Below, piece after piece: positions 1 to 8,279 of a DNA stretch of 47,254 nucleotides. Below the pieces are notes generated by a model. It had not been told where the DNA came from, did not search any database, and was given only the letters and a program-made list of their open reading frames with translations. Made by a program: the position numbers and the translations under genes. The number at the start of each line of letters is the position of its first letter. Within the stretch, counting starts at the first letter, position 1. Origin of the DNA: Bacillus timonensis (GTDB lineage: Bacteria; Bacillota; Bacilli; Bacillales; Bacillaceae_L). The stretch spans positions 1-47,254 of the forward strand of contig NZ_SLUB01000034.1 of the NCBI RefSeq assembly GCF_004799755.1. The letters are read 5' to 3'.

Positions 1-19
1 AGATGTGTATAAGAGACAG
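1..19. other. Tn5 mosaic-end sequencing adapter (artefact)
   Basis: The first 19 bases are exactly the Tn5 mosaic end used in transposase-based sequencing libraries. The inverted copy closes the contig at 47236-47254. This is not native sequence, and the real genome starts at base 20. Confidence 0.97.
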
Positions 20-120
20 TAGTAGTATACTATATTTTTGATATAGGGCTTTAACATTTTGACCTAAAATCTCCTTGATTTAATATGATCATAAATTTAT
101 ACAGTGAGAGGGTAATTTTG

Positions 121-1263
121 ATGGTTGTAAATGTTATTTTATTAATCGTTTTATTTTTTCAAACCGTAATGAATATGACTAGAGCGATTATCTCTTTGTA
201 TGCTACAGATTTGGGAGCTTCAACATTTGACATCGGTATTTTGACTGCTGTTTATGCATTTTTCCCATTAATATTTGCGATTCATGCTGGGAGGATTGCC
301 GATAAGATTGGAGATCGGTTACCCGTTATAGCAGGACTAATAGGCGTTGCAACCGGTATGGCGATTCCGTACTACTTCCCTTCCCTCATTTCATTATATA
401 TTTCCCAGTTAATTGTAGGCGTTTCAACTATTTTTATAACTGTGTCTCTTCAAAATCTATTAGGAAACATCTCTAAGGAAAACAACCGTGATCGTTATTA
501 TAGTTATTTTGGAATGGCTGTTGCTTTTGGTTCAATGATTGGGCCGGTGATAGCAGGTTACATGGGAGAACATATTTCGTATTCATCCGTTTTCATTGCC
601 TCCATATTTATCATTATTGTTCCAATCGTAATGGCAGTATTTATTCCTGTTATTAAGAGAAATAAAGAAGTGAAAAAAGTTAGCCTAAATTCATCTGTTA
701 GCTTATTAAAAATTCCAATTTTACGTAAAGCATTAATTGCCAGTGCACTTGTTCTTTATTCAAAGGATATTTTCATCGCCTATTTTCCGCTTTTTGCAAA
801 GCAGTATGGTATTACAACTTCAAGGATTGGTTGGATTATCGCAATTCAAGGATTTGCAATAATTTTTGTGAGATTTTTGTTACCTGCACTAACAGAAAAG
901 CTTGGAAGGGACATTGTATTAATTGCTTCTGTTTTTATGGCTGGAATATCGTTCTTATTAGTTCCGTTTACAGGTAATGTGATTTTATTAGGTGCTTTAA
1001 GTGCCCTAATGGGACTTGGTTTGGGATGTGGCCAACCACTTTCGATGACAACCACCTATAATGCTTCACCAAAAACAAGGACTGGTGAAGTACTGGGATT
1101 ACGACTTGCCTCTAATCGGCTGTCTCAGTTAATTGCCCCTGTTTTCTTTGGGTTGGTGGGTTCATGGGCTGGAATTTTTTCCGTGTTTTTTATTAGTGGA
1201 ACGTTTTTGCTTGGCGGTTTATTTGCTATTAAGCCAGAAAAGAAAAGCAAACTAGCTTCATAG
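121..1263 (+). CDS. Major facilitator superfamily transporter
   Basis: Predicted 380-residue integral membrane transporter with about 12 hydrophobic segments, the normal size for the major facilitator superfamily. The loop between segments 2 and 3 carries a motif A (GRIADKIGDRLP, residues 57-68). The chosen ATG at 121 follows GTGAGAGGG with 8 nt spacing; an in-frame ATG at 85 has no ribosome binding site. The protein resembles drug or metabolite exporters of the group, but the substrate cannot be read from sequence. It stands alone, with a hairpin terminator just downstream. Its promoter would lie at or beyond the contig edge. Confidence 0.88.
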   Translation: MVVNVILLIVLFFQTVMNMTRAIISLYATDLGASTFDIGILTAVYAFFPLIFAIHAGRIADKIGDRLPVIAGLIGVATGMAIPYYFPSLISLYISQLIVGVSTIFITVSLQNLLGNISKENNRDRYYSYFGMAVAFGSMIGPVIAGYMGEHISYSSVFIASIFIIIVPIVMAVFIPVIKRNKEVKKVSLNSSVSLLKIPILRKALIASALVLYSKDIFIAYFPLFAKQYGITTSRIGWIIAIQGFAIIFVRFLLPALTEKLGRDIVLIASVFMAGISFLLVPFTGNVILLGALSALMGLGLGCGQPLSMTTTYNASPKTRTGEVLGLRLASNRLSQLIAPVFFGLVGSWAGIFSVFFISGTFLLGGLFAIKPEKKSKLAS

Positions 1264-1272
1264 ATGACGAAG

Positions 1273-1308
1273 GCCTACAGTATGAAGGATCGCTGTAGGC
1301 TTTATTTA
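1273..1308 (+). terminator. Rho-independent terminator of the MFS gene
   Basis: Stem GCCTACAG (1273-1280) pairs with CTGTAGGC (1293-1300) and is followed by TTTATTTA. It begins 9 nt after the MFS stop codon. Confidence 0.85.
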
Positions 1309-1465
1309 TGACAACATGAAACCCCCAATTCCCATCAATTTACTCTCCCGTATAACAAACCTTATAAAGTTCCTTTAAACTATACAACGTCATATTATAT
1401 TTCTCTTATTCGAATAACTGTTATAAAATATAAGTTCAAGCATCCTAACGATTGGAGAAACAAAT

Positions 1466-3571
1466 ATGAAAGGTATATTTGAAAAAATAATGCCGTATCT
1501 AAAACGTGCCTGGGAATCTATTAAACGATTTTGGCGTGAAAAGCATCTGACAAAAATTTTATTACTGATCATATTAGTTTTTGTTTTAGTGTCCATGCTT
1601 TTCTTTGCTTTCATGGCAAGCCAAGCAAACGTCCAGTCATTGAAGGACGGATTGCGCCAAGCAACTGTTATTTATGATAAAGATGGTGAGGTTGCCACCA
1701 ATATTGTGACAAATCGAACGGAAGGTGTTCAGGTTGAAGAACTGCCCGCCCATGTAAAAAATGCAGTCATTGCCATTGAAGATGAACGCTTTTATAGCCA
1801 TAATGGCTTTGATATTAAAGGAATCATGCGTGCCTTTTTTAATAACATATTTGCGGGAAGAATCACCGGTGGAGGAAGTACCATCACTCAGCAGTTGACA
1901 AAAAATGCACTTCTCTCTCCTGAACAGACCTATAAACGGAAAATAGAGGAACTCTTTTTAGCATTAGAAATTGAAAAGCATTATTCCAAAGATGAAATTT
2001 TGCAAATGTACTTAAATCAGGTTTTCTTTGGAAATGGCTCATGGGGAATCAGCCAAGCTTCTAAAAAGTATTTTAATACAGATATTGAACATGTATCGAT
2101 TAGTGAGGCGGCAATGTTGGCCGGACTTCTCCAAGCTCCTTCTGCATTAGATCCTTACAGAAATTACGATGGAGCAATCAAGAGAAGAAATACTGTTCTT
2201 TTGAAAATGCATGAATTAAAGATGATTTCTGACGATGAATATGCACAAGCAAAAAAGGAAGAAATCAAGCTTGAGGATGGTGGCGGTAGTTATATTCAAC
2301 GAAACTATCCCTATTATGTAGATGCTGTTCTAGATGAAGCTATAAAAACATATGGACTAACTCAAGAGGAAATCCTTACTCGTGGATACCGAATCTATAC
2401 GGAAATGGATCAACAGATTCAAACATCTCTTGAAGCTGTCTATAAAAAAGACTACCTCTTCCCAAAAGGGAAAGATGTGCTCGTCCAAAGTGGAGCCGTT
2501 ATGTTACATCCTGAAACAGGTGGAGTACTTGGATTAGTCGGAGGCCGTGGTGATTATGTATTCCGTGGTTTTAATCGTGCCACCCATTTGCAGGCACAAC
2601 CAGGGTCAACGATTAAACCACTAGCAGTCTATACTCCTGCACTTGAAGAAGGATATGAGGTTACTTCCGTGCTCAAGGATGAGTTGAAAACATATGGCGA
2701 TTACACACCAGAGAATTTCTCAAGAACTTACCAAGGTGAGGTAAAGATGTATGAAGCATTAGAGGATTCCCTGAATGCACCTACCGTGTGGCTGTTAGAT
2801 CAAATTGGAATAGATAAAGGACTTGATGCTCTTCGACGATTTGGCATTCCTTATACAGATGAAGATAAATACCTCGGAATTGGACTTGGGGGTATGCATA
2901 AAGGAACTTCACCATTACAACTTGCAGAGGCCTATTCCGTTTTTGCCAATGATGGAAAACGACCAGATGGACATCTTATTTCTAAAATAGTAGGACCAAC
3001 CGGGAATGTGATCGCTGAACATAAGCATAAGACCACTCGAGTCACTTCCAAAAAAGTAGCTGATGATATAACGTCCATGCTTCTAAACGTAGTTGAAACA
3101 GGTTCAGGTAAGGGAACAAAAATCAAAGGAGTTGAGTTAGCTGGTAAAACGGGTTCAACCCAACTTCCATATAAAGATATAAATGGGACAAAAGATCAAT
3201 GGTTTGTCGGATATACGCCTAATTTCGTTGGAGCTGTTTGGTTAGGCTATGACAAAACAGATAAAACTCATTATATTCAAGGAAGCAGCTCAGATTATAT
3301 CGTTCCTTTATTTAGGGCAATGATGGAGGAGATGCTTCCATCGATGGAAGTGGATCCATTTGATGTTGTTTCGGTTAATGCGAAACTATCCGGACAAGAA
3401 GATCGAAAAACAATTTCAAAAGAAGAAATCAAAGAGAAGGCTGAAAAAGTGGAAGAAGCCTTAAAAGAAGAAAGTGCAAAATGGAAGCTAGTTCTGGAAG
3501 AAGCGAAAAAGGACATGAAGGATGTTAGTCAAAAACTGAAAGAAAAGGTACAAGGATTACTTGGAAACTAG
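1466..3571 (+). CDS. pbpF: Class A penicillin-binding protein (transglycosylase/transpeptidase)
   Basis: 701-residue bifunctional peptidoglycan synthase. One membrane anchor lies at residues 31-52 after a basic cytoplasmic tail. The GT51 glycosyltransferase domain follows, with the EDERFYSHNG motif (catalytic Glu105) and GGSTITQQLTKN. The penicillin-binding domain has the SxxK nucleophile S381 (STIK), the SLN triad at S435-N437 and KTG at K561. Residues after about 640 form a Lys/Glu-rich helical tail. Size and motifs fit the sporulation-associated PBP2c/2d group. The symbol pbpF rests mainly on synteny, since pbpF lies near yhaA/ecs in B. subtilis; pbpG is the alternative. GGAGA precedes the ATG by about 7 nt, and a strong terminator follows the stop. 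Confidence 0.9.
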   Translation: MKGIFEKIMPYLKRAWESIKRFWREKHLTKILLLIILVFVLVSMLFFAFMASQANVQSLKDGLRQATVIYDKDGEVATNIVTNRTEGVQVEELPAHVKNAVIAIEDERFYSHNGFDIKGIMRAFFNNIFAGRITGGGSTITQQLTKNALLSPEQTYKRKIEELFLALEIEKHYSKDEILQMYLNQVFFGNGSWGISQASKKYFNTDIEHVSISEAAMLAGLLQAPSALDPYRNYDGAIKRRNTVLLKMHELKMISDDEYAQAKKEEIKLEDGGGSYIQRNYPYYVDAVLDEAIKTYGLTQEEILTRGYRIYTEMDQQIQTSLEAVYKKDYLFPKGKDVLVQSGAVMLHPETGGVLGLVGGRGDYVFRGFNRATHLQAQPGSTIKPLAVYTPALEEGYEVTSVLKDELKTYGDYTPENFSRTYQGEVKMYEALEDSLNAPTVWLLDQIGIDKGLDALRRFGIPYTDEDKYLGIGLGGMHKGTSPLQLAEAYSVFANDGKRPDGHLISKIVGPTGNVIAEHKHKTTRVTSKKVADDITSMLLNVVETGSGKGTKIKGVELAGKTGSTQLPYKDINGTKDQWFVGYTPNFVGAVWLGYDKTDKTHYIQGSSSDYIVPLFRAMMEEMLPSMEVDPFDVVSVNAKLSGQEDRKTISKEEIKEKAEKVEEALKEESAKWKLVLEEAKKDMKDVSQKLKEKVQGLLGN

Positions 3572-3580
3572 AGTTATCTA

Positions 3581-3615
3581 AGAGTATTGTTCATTTGAGC
3601 AATACTCTTTTTATT
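3581..3615 (+). terminator. Rho-independent terminator of the PBP gene
   Basis: Perfect 9-bp stem AGAGTATTG / CAATACTCT (3581-3589 and 3600-3608) followed by TTTTATTTG. Confidence 0.92.
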
Positions 3616-3635
3616 TGACTATCCGATAGTCTCGA

Positions 3636-3890
3636 TTTGGAGTGAGGCCACCCTCCTAGTATTTGGTGTTTCGTGGAACTCCACGGCCACTCGAGGGACA
3701 CCGCCCTCCTAATATCTGGTACTTCGTGGAACTCTACGGCCATTCGAGGGACACCGCCCTCCTAATATCTGGTACTTCGTGGAACTCCACGGCCATTCGA
3801 GGGACACCATCCTCCTAATATCTGGTACCTCGTGGAACTCCACGGCCATTCGAGGGACACCATCCTCCTAATATCTGGTATGAAGTGGAA
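3636..3890. repeat. Tandem array, 53-bp period, about 4-5 units
   Basis: The anchor TCGTGGAACTCCACGG starts at 3671, 3724 (one base changed), 3777 and 3830, and a degenerate copy lies near 3883; every step is exactly 53 bp. A degenerate half unit precedes the first. Each unit holds a small hairpin CGTGG-AACT-CCACG and a second one, GAGGG-ACACCG-CCCTC. Where CCCTC changes to TCCTC in later units the pairing survives as G-U. The array lies between the convergent PBP and NUDIX genes, after the PBP terminator. No coding capacity is evident, because 53 is not a multiple of 3. Confidence 0.92.
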
Positions 3891-3942
3891 CTGGATGAAG
3901 CATAAAGCCGTTAATCTATTACCAATGCCACTCAATAATAAA

Positions 3943-3966
3943 CAAAAAGCCCTTATTTAGGGTTTT
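3943..3966 (-). terminator. Probable terminator of the NUDIX gene
   Basis: Read on the minus strand, CCCT and AGGG form a short stem flanked by runs of A and T (AAAAACCC ... GGGCTTTTTG). It overlaps the stop codon. The stem is short and carries a bulge, so this is only a moderate call. Confidence 0.5.
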
Positions 3967-4577
3967 TCAATGACTTCTAAAAAATGTTTTAAGATTCCGG
4001 CTGTTAAGCCCCATATAACACGATCTTCATAATAATAAAAGCATTCATCCATTCCTCTTACCTGCCACTTATAATTCTCGCCACCAATGATATCGTTGAA
4101 GGGGAAGTTTTCTTCAGGTTCAACATGAAAATTCACTTTGAAAATTTGTGGTGGATTTGCCTGAAAAAATGACAATGGGACCGTAAACACCTCGCCAACT
4201 TCTCCCGGATTCGGGTGAATCTCATCAGGATTGTTTATCAAACCAACAAATGGATAAATAATCGTACCAAACGGTGATACAAAAAAATCTAATGGACTTA
4301 CATCTGTAATCGCACTCTCTTTTATTCCTAGTTCCTCCATTGTTTCCCTTATCGCTGTATGTTTTTCATCCTTATCAGATGAATCCATTTTCCCGCCTGG
4401 AAAGCAAATCTCACCTGGCTGCCTTCTTAGTTGGCTTGATCGAACCTCAAACAGGATATGGACTTCATTATCTTTTTTAAGCAAAGGAAGAAGAATGGAA
4501 AAGCGTTTGAAATCACCAAGACCTAATATGGATGGAGTTCGATTTTTGACGACATTGACAATTTTATCGATTTCCAT
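3957..4577 (-). CDS. NUDIX hydrolase, CoA pyrophosphatase type
   Basis: 206-residue NUDIX protein. It has the CoA-pyrophosphatase signature LRRQPGEICFPGGKMD followed by the NUDIX helix residues RETMEELGI, whose glutamates bind the metal. Enzymes of this subgroup (NudL/NUDT7-like) split CoA and acyl-CoA into phosphopantetheine and 3',5'-ADP. GAGGTGAACT precedes the ATG. It is probably co-transcribed with the 88-residue gene upstream, 16 bp away. Substrate specificity is inferred from the family motif only. A link to pantothenate metabolism at the far end of the window is possible but unproven. Confidence 0.85.
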   Translation of the reverse strand: MEIDKIVNVVKNRTPSILGLGDFKRFSILLPLLKKDNEVHILFEVRSSQLRRQPGEICFPGGKMDSSDKDEKHTAIRETMEELGIKESAITDVSPLDFFVSPFGTIIYPFVGLINNPDEIHPNPGEVGEVFTVPLSFFQANPPQIFKVNFHVEPEENFPFNDIIGGENYKWQVRGMDECFYYYEDRVIWGLTAGILKHFLEVIEKP

Positions 4578-4593
4578 AGTTCACCTCGAATAT

Positions 4594-4860
4594 TTATTGT
4601 TTTAAGCCTTTAAAAGCTTGAATAAATTCAATTGGATCTTCTTTTGTATGATAGGAGAAAACTCCTTGATTGGTATGGAGGTATAAAAAGCTTGTTCGGA
4701 AGGATACATCATACACATGTTCTAGTTGAAATTCATTTGTAGAAGAAAGGATTCTGTCTTCGAATAATCGTAGTTGATGATGTGTTTCAATAAATTTTTG
4801 TTCATTCCACTCAATTTTTCTTTGTATAACAATATACGAATGAGACGCAATAAATTTCAC
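4594..4860 (-). CDS. Small cytosolic protein of unknown function (88 aa)
   Basis: I do not recognise this protein. The likely start is a GTG at 4860 placed 5 nt after AAGGAGAG. A longer reading from 4938 would run through the trhO terminator and has no ribosome binding site. The product is soluble and rich in aromatic and beta-strand-like stretches, with no signal peptide or membrane segment. An extended -10 (TGGTACAAT) lies just upstream, after the trhO terminator, so it probably begins its own transcript with the NUDIX gene behind it. A small PH-like beta fold is conceivable, but no motif proves it. Confidence 0.7.
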   Translation of the reverse strand: MKFIASHSYIVIQRKIEWNEQKFIETHHQLRLFEDRILSSTNEFQLEHVYDVSFRTSFLYLHTNQGVFSYHTKEDPIEFIQAFKGLKQ

Positions 4861-4928
4861 AGATTCTCTCCTTTCTTTCCTATATTGTACCAGAAAATGA
4901 CGAACCAGGACTCCCAAAAGCATTATAG

Positions 4929-4959
4929 AAAAAACCACAGTGAACTATCATCACTGTGG
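4929..4959 (-). terminator. Rho-independent terminator of trhO
   Basis: On the minus strand CCACAGTGA pairs with TCACTGTGG (4951-4959 and 4935-4943) and is followed by six T. It starts about 10 nt after the trhO stop. Confidence 0.92.
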
Positions 4960-4969
4960 GTCATCATTC

Positions 4970-5938
4970 TTATTGTTGAACTAATTCTTTTTCAAGAGCT
5001 TGCAAACGTTCAACTACTTCTTCCTCAGTTAAACCGTTCTCTTCTACATAACGGTTACGCGGATGAACACGACATTCATGAGTACAGCCTCTTAAATATT
5101 TATGCTCATTTTCTTCAGAACATAGAATTTGTTTATTACATTCTGGATTTGCACAGTTAACATATCGTTCACATGGTTCACCAGTGAAATGGTCTTTACC
5201 AACAATAACATGTTCTTTTTGATTTACTGGAACCGCAATTCTTTCATCAAAAACATAGAGTTGACCATCCCAAAGGTCACCTTGTACCTCAGGATCTTTT
5301 CCGTATGTCGCAATACCACCATGAAGTTGGCCAACTTCCTCAAAGCCTTCTCTCACTAACCAGCCAGAGAATTTTTCACAACGAATACCGCCTGTACAGT
5401 ATGTTAAAATCTTTTTACCTTCAAGCATGTCTTTATTTTCACGTACCCACTGTGGTAAATCGCGGAATGTTTCAACGTCAGGTCTGATTGCACCTCTGAA
5501 ATGTCCTAAATCAAATTCATAGGTGTTTCGTGCATCAAGAATAATCGTATTCTGATCTTGCATTTTTTCATAAAATTCTTTTGGACTTAAGTATTTACCA
5601 GTTAATTCACGTGGATTAATATCATCCTCAAGGCTTAAGTTCACAAGTTCGGGACGTGGTCTAACGTGCATTTTCTTAAATGCATGTCCATCTGCTTCAT
5701 CAATTTTAAATACAATGCTTGCGAAGCGTGGATCTTTTCTCATTTCTTCCATATACTTGTCAGTTTGTTCAATTGTACCGGAAACTGTTCCGTTAATCCC
5801 CTCAGTCGCGACTAAAATACGACCTTTTAAACCAATTTCCTTACAGAAGGCAAGATGCTCTTTAGCAAATTCGGCTGGATTTTCAATTGTCACATACTGG
5901 TAATAAAGTAATACTCGATAAGGTTTTGTTTTTGTCAT
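4970..5938 (-). CDS. trhO: tRNA uridine(34) hydroxylase TrhO (rhodanese family)
   Basis: 322-residue UPF0176/YceA protein. Family members catalyse oxygen-dependent 5-hydroxylation of uridine 34 in tRNA, the first step towards wobble mo5U or cmo5U. An N-terminal acylphosphatase-like domain (about residues 5-95) precedes a rhodanese domain whose loop reads [11 protein letters not shown], with the active-site Cys at about residue 181. The C-terminus has a cysteine cluster (CANPEC, ILC, CTHEC) that probably binds zinc. The start chosen is the ATG at 5938 (MTKTK) behind AGGCGG; an upstream in-frame ATG at 5971 is less well placed. The gene is monocistronic, diverges from pdxK and has its own terminator. 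Confidence 0.92.
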   Translation of the reverse strand: MTKTKPYRVLLYYQYVTIENPAEFAKEHLAFCKEIGLKGRILVATEGINGTVSGTIEQTDKYMEEMRKDPRFASIVFKIDEADGHAFKKMHVRPRPELVNLSLEDDINPRELTGKYLSPKEFYEKMQDQNTIILDARNTYEFDLGHFRGAIRPDVETFRDLPQWVRENKDMLEGKKILTYCTGGIRCEKFSGWLVREGFEEVGQLHGGIATYGKDPEVQGDLWDGQLYVFDERIAVPVNQKEHVIVGKDHFTGEPCERYVNCANPECNKQILCSEENEHKYLRGCTHECRVHPRNRYVEENGLTEEEVVERLQALEKELVQQ

Positions 5939-6172
5939 TATTTTTCGACCGCCTATCATTAATATTTGCAAGATATGAATGTGTCTAGGATCGAATTACA
6001 CTTTTTCTCTTACATCAGAGTATTGTATCAAATTCTTTAATACTAAATCAACGTTTTATACCTTCCTTATATTGTAAAGTTGTTATTTCGGTTTTTTTCT
6101 TCAAAAATATATCTATTTTTAACAATTGATATATAATAATCATGTCAAACATTTCGGATGGGGGTTTCAAAT

Positions 6173-6988
6173 ATGAGTTTACCAAAAGCGTTAACAATTG
6201 CAGGTTCTGATAGCAGTGGTGGAGCTGGACTTCAAGCCGACTTAAAGACTTTCCAAGAAAATGGGGTTTATGGCATGTCTGCCTTAACTGTAATTGTTGC
6301 GATGGACCCAAATAATCATTGGAATCACCAAGTGTTTCCCGTTGACCATGATATCATCAAGGCACAGTTAGCAACTATTCTTGATGGCATTGGTGTTGAT
6401 GCGGCAAAGACAGGAATGCTTCCTACTGTTGATATTATTGAAATTGCTGCTGATGCGGTAAAAAAGCATAATCTTCAAAAATTTGTGGTTGACCCTGTAA
6501 TGGTTTGTAAGGGCGAAGACGAAGTCCTATTTCCAGACCATGCTGTTGCTCTTAGAGAAATACTTACTCCACTTGCAACCGTCATTACGCCAAATTTATT
6601 TGAAGCTGGCCAACTAAGTGGAATTGGTTCAATTACAACTATCGATCAGATGAAAGATGCTGCTGTTAAGATACATGACCTTGGTGCAAAATATGTACTT
6701 GTAAAAGGTGGCGGAAAGTTAAAACATGATAAAGCAGTAGATGTTTTATATGATGGAAATGAAATAGAGGTCCTTGAAGACGATCGTTTCGAGACATCAT
6801 TTACCCACGGTGCAGGCTGCACTTCTTCTGCTGCGATTGCGGCTGGACTTGCAAAAGGATTAGATGTAAAGGAAGCCATATATGAAGCGAAGAAATTCAT
6901 CACAGCTGCTATTCGTCATTCCTTCCAGCTCAATGAGTATGTTGGTCCTACAAATCATGCCGCACGTCGACTGTACGGTGATAACTAA
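6173..6988 (+). CDS. pdxK: Pyridoxal/pyridoxine kinase (ThiD-like dual-cysteine type)
   Basis: 271-residue ribokinase-fold kinase that phosphorylates pyridoxine, pyridoxal and, in relatives, hydroxymethylpyrimidine. The N-terminus (KALTIAGSDSSGGAG) and the anion-hole motif HGAGCTSSA are intact. Cys112 (VMVCKG) and Cys216 (GAGCT) match the two cysteines of the dual-cysteine pyridoxal kinases of Bacillus and Staphylococcus, which favours PdxK over a dedicated ThiD. The protein aligns by eye almost end to end with B. subtilis PdxK. The start is the ATG at 6173 after GGATGGGGG; an in-frame ATG at 6158 sits inside the ribosome binding region. No TPP riboswitch is visible upstream. It is a single-gene unit. 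Confidence 0.92.
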   Translation: MSLPKALTIAGSDSSGGAGLQADLKTFQENGVYGMSALTVIVAMDPNNHWNHQVFPVDHDIIKAQLATILDGIGVDAAKTGMLPTVDIIEIAADAVKKHNLQKFVVDPVMVCKGEDEVLFPDHAVALREILTPLATVITPNLFEAGQLSGIGSITTIDQMKDAAVKIHDLGAKYVLVKGGGKLKHDKAVDVLYDGNEIEVLEDDRFETSFTHGAGCTSSAAIAAGLAKGLDVKEAIYEAKKFITAAIRHSFQLNEYVGPTNHAARRLYGDN

Positions 6989-7020
6989 GCTGTAGTAAAA
7001 CTCTACAGCTTTCAAATCTT
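6987..7020 (+). terminator. Terminator of pdxK
   Basis: Nine-bp stem AAGCTGTAG / CTACAGCTT (6987-6995 and 7003-7011) overlaps the stop codon. The tail TCAAATCTT is only moderately T-rich. Confidence 0.65.
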
Positions 7021-7145
7021 AGGTAATGAAAAACCTGCCTAGACGAATTTTAAAGATGATGGTAATATTGTGAATATCATAGAATAATAGATTGTTCAGT
7101 CCATGTATTCACTTGTAAAAAGCCATAGGTAAGGAGTGTGGAAAT

Positions 7146-7391
7146 ATGCCTAGGATTAACAAAGATATCGTTAAATTTTTACGCAAAAGAAACAACATGA
7201 CTCAACGTGATTTTGCTAAGGCTGTCAATTGCAGCTTTGCGCTAATTGCTCTTGTCGAAGTTGGCAAACGCAGAATTACAAGCAACCTTGAAACGAAAAT
7301 CAAAGAGTCTTTTAATTTAGATGATCAACAAATATCATCCCTTGCATCCATCGTTCAAGAAGTAGCAAAGGGCGTACATCCTTATATGTAA
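7146..7391 (+). CDS. Small XRE-family helix-turn-helix protein
   Basis: 81-residue protein made almost entirely of one Cro/CI-type DNA-binding domain: FLRKRNNMTQRDFAKAVNCS is helix 1-2, and LIALVEVGKRRIT is the recognition region. The ribosome binding site AAGGAG lies 9 nt before the ATG. An imperfect palindrome, ATATT-GTG-AATAT, near 7063 could be an operator, but it is short. It shares a bidirectional terminator with the convergent modA. Target genes are unknown; no phage genes lie nearby, so a stand-alone chromosomal regulator is more likely than a prophage remnant. Confidence 0.82.
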   Translation: MPRINKDIVKFLRKRNNMTQRDFAKAVNCSFALIALVEVGKRRITSNLETKIKESFNLDDQQISSLASIVQEVAKGVHPYM

Positions 7392-7396
7392 GTAGG

Positions 7397-7433
7397 AAAA
7401 AAGCAATTGGACATATGCGCCAATTGCTTTTTT
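7397..7433. terminator. Bidirectional terminator between XRE gene and modA
   Basis: Perfect 14-bp arms (AAAAAAGCAATTGG / CCAATTGCTTTTTT) give a stem with A-run and T-run on both strands. It serves both convergent genes. Confidence 0.93.
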
Positions 7434-8199
7434 ATTGGATACGTGTAAAACCATATTCCTCAAATAGCGTTATAGCCTCCTCACTTAATAAATATTCATA
7501 AAATAGTGTTGCCTCTTTGACATGTTTCGAAGATTTGATAACTCCAATTGGATAGATAATAGGTGAATGGTATTTAGAGTCCACACTCGTGATGACTTGA
7601 ATTTGATTAGACATTTGCGTATCTGTTTTATAAACAAATCCTGCATCGACATTTCCTGTTTCCACATATGTAAGTACTTGACGAACATCCTTAGAAAGAA
7701 CAAGTTGATTTTCAATCGTATTCCACAGCCCCATATTATCTATTGCTTCTTTTGCATATGCTCCTGCTGGAACACTTTCTGGGATACCGATTGAAATTCG
7801 CTTTGCTTTTTTCAAATCTTCCACCGATTTAATATGTTTATTATTTTGTGGAGTAATTAAGACAATTTCATTACCGATTAAGTTTTGTTGAAATTTTTCA
7901 TGAATTAGCCCGTTATCCCTTAATTCATTGAATTTCTCCAGTGACGCGGATAAAAATAAATCTACTGGTGCACCTTGTGATATTTGTTGGGAAAGTGCAC
8001 CTGATGCTCCAAAATTAAAGGAAATATCGATTGTTGGATGTTTTTCTTCAAAGTTTTTCTTTAATTCCTGGAGCACATTTTGCATGCTTGCTGCAGCAGA
8101 AACAGTTATCTCCGCATTTTTAACATTTTCAGTTTCCTCAGGAGACCCACATGCATTTAAAAATAAGACAAGTATGAGTAAAAAAATGAATCTATACAT
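7432..8199 (-). CDS. modA: Molybdate-binding lipoprotein ModA (orphan)
   Basis: 255-residue periplasmic-binding-type lipoprotein. The lipobox LNAC places the lipidated Cys at residue 17. Typical ModA motifs follow: ITVSAAASM with the oxyanion-binding serine, the FGASGAL loop, and VDAGFVYKTD near the C-terminus. It should present molybdate or tungstate to an ABC permease, yet no modB or modC lies next to it. The start is the ATG at 8199 after GGGGAAGGTG; the longer reading from 8247 would bury the signal peptide. The acyl-CoA dehydrogenase upstream has its own terminator, so modA is probably transcribed alone. No molybdenum-cofactor riboswitch is seen. Confidence 0.9.
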   Translation of the reverse strand: MYRFIFLLILVLFLNACGSPEETENVKNAEITVSAAASMQNVLQELKKNFEEKHPTIDISFNFGASGALSQQISQGAPVDLFLSASLEKFNELRDNGLIHEKFQQNLIGNEIVLITPQNNKHIKSVEDLKKAKRISIGIPESVPAGAYAKEAIDNMGLWNTIENQLVLSKDVRQVLTYVETGNVDAGFVYKTDTQMSNQIQVITSVDSKYHSPIIYPIGVIKSSKHVKEATLFYEYLLSEEAITLFEEYGFTRIQ

Positions 8200-8229
8200 A
8201 AAACACCTTCCCCTAGTTAGTATAACTAA

Positions 8230-8271
8230 AAGAAAAAAAGTAGTCACACATCGATTTTTTTATGACTACTT
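8230..8271 (-). terminator. Terminator of the acyl-CoA dehydrogenase gene
   Basis: On the minus strand AAGTAGTCA pairs with TGACTACTT (8263-8271 and 8238-8246), followed by TTTTTTTC. Confidence 0.88.
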
Positions 8272-8279
8272 TTCACGTA

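Noticed and set aside
3636-3890. CRISPR array
   Set aside because: The whole 53-bp unit is conserved, with no repeat-versus-unique-spacer pattern and no cas genes.
4861-4938. N-terminal membrane extension of the 88-residue protein
   Set aside because: It would be translated from the trhO terminator; the GTG at 4860 has the proper ribosome binding site.
5972-6172. TPP riboswitch upstream of the ThiD-like kinase
   Set aside because: No CUGAGA or GAUxxG-type aptamer elements, and the enzyme reads better as PdxK.
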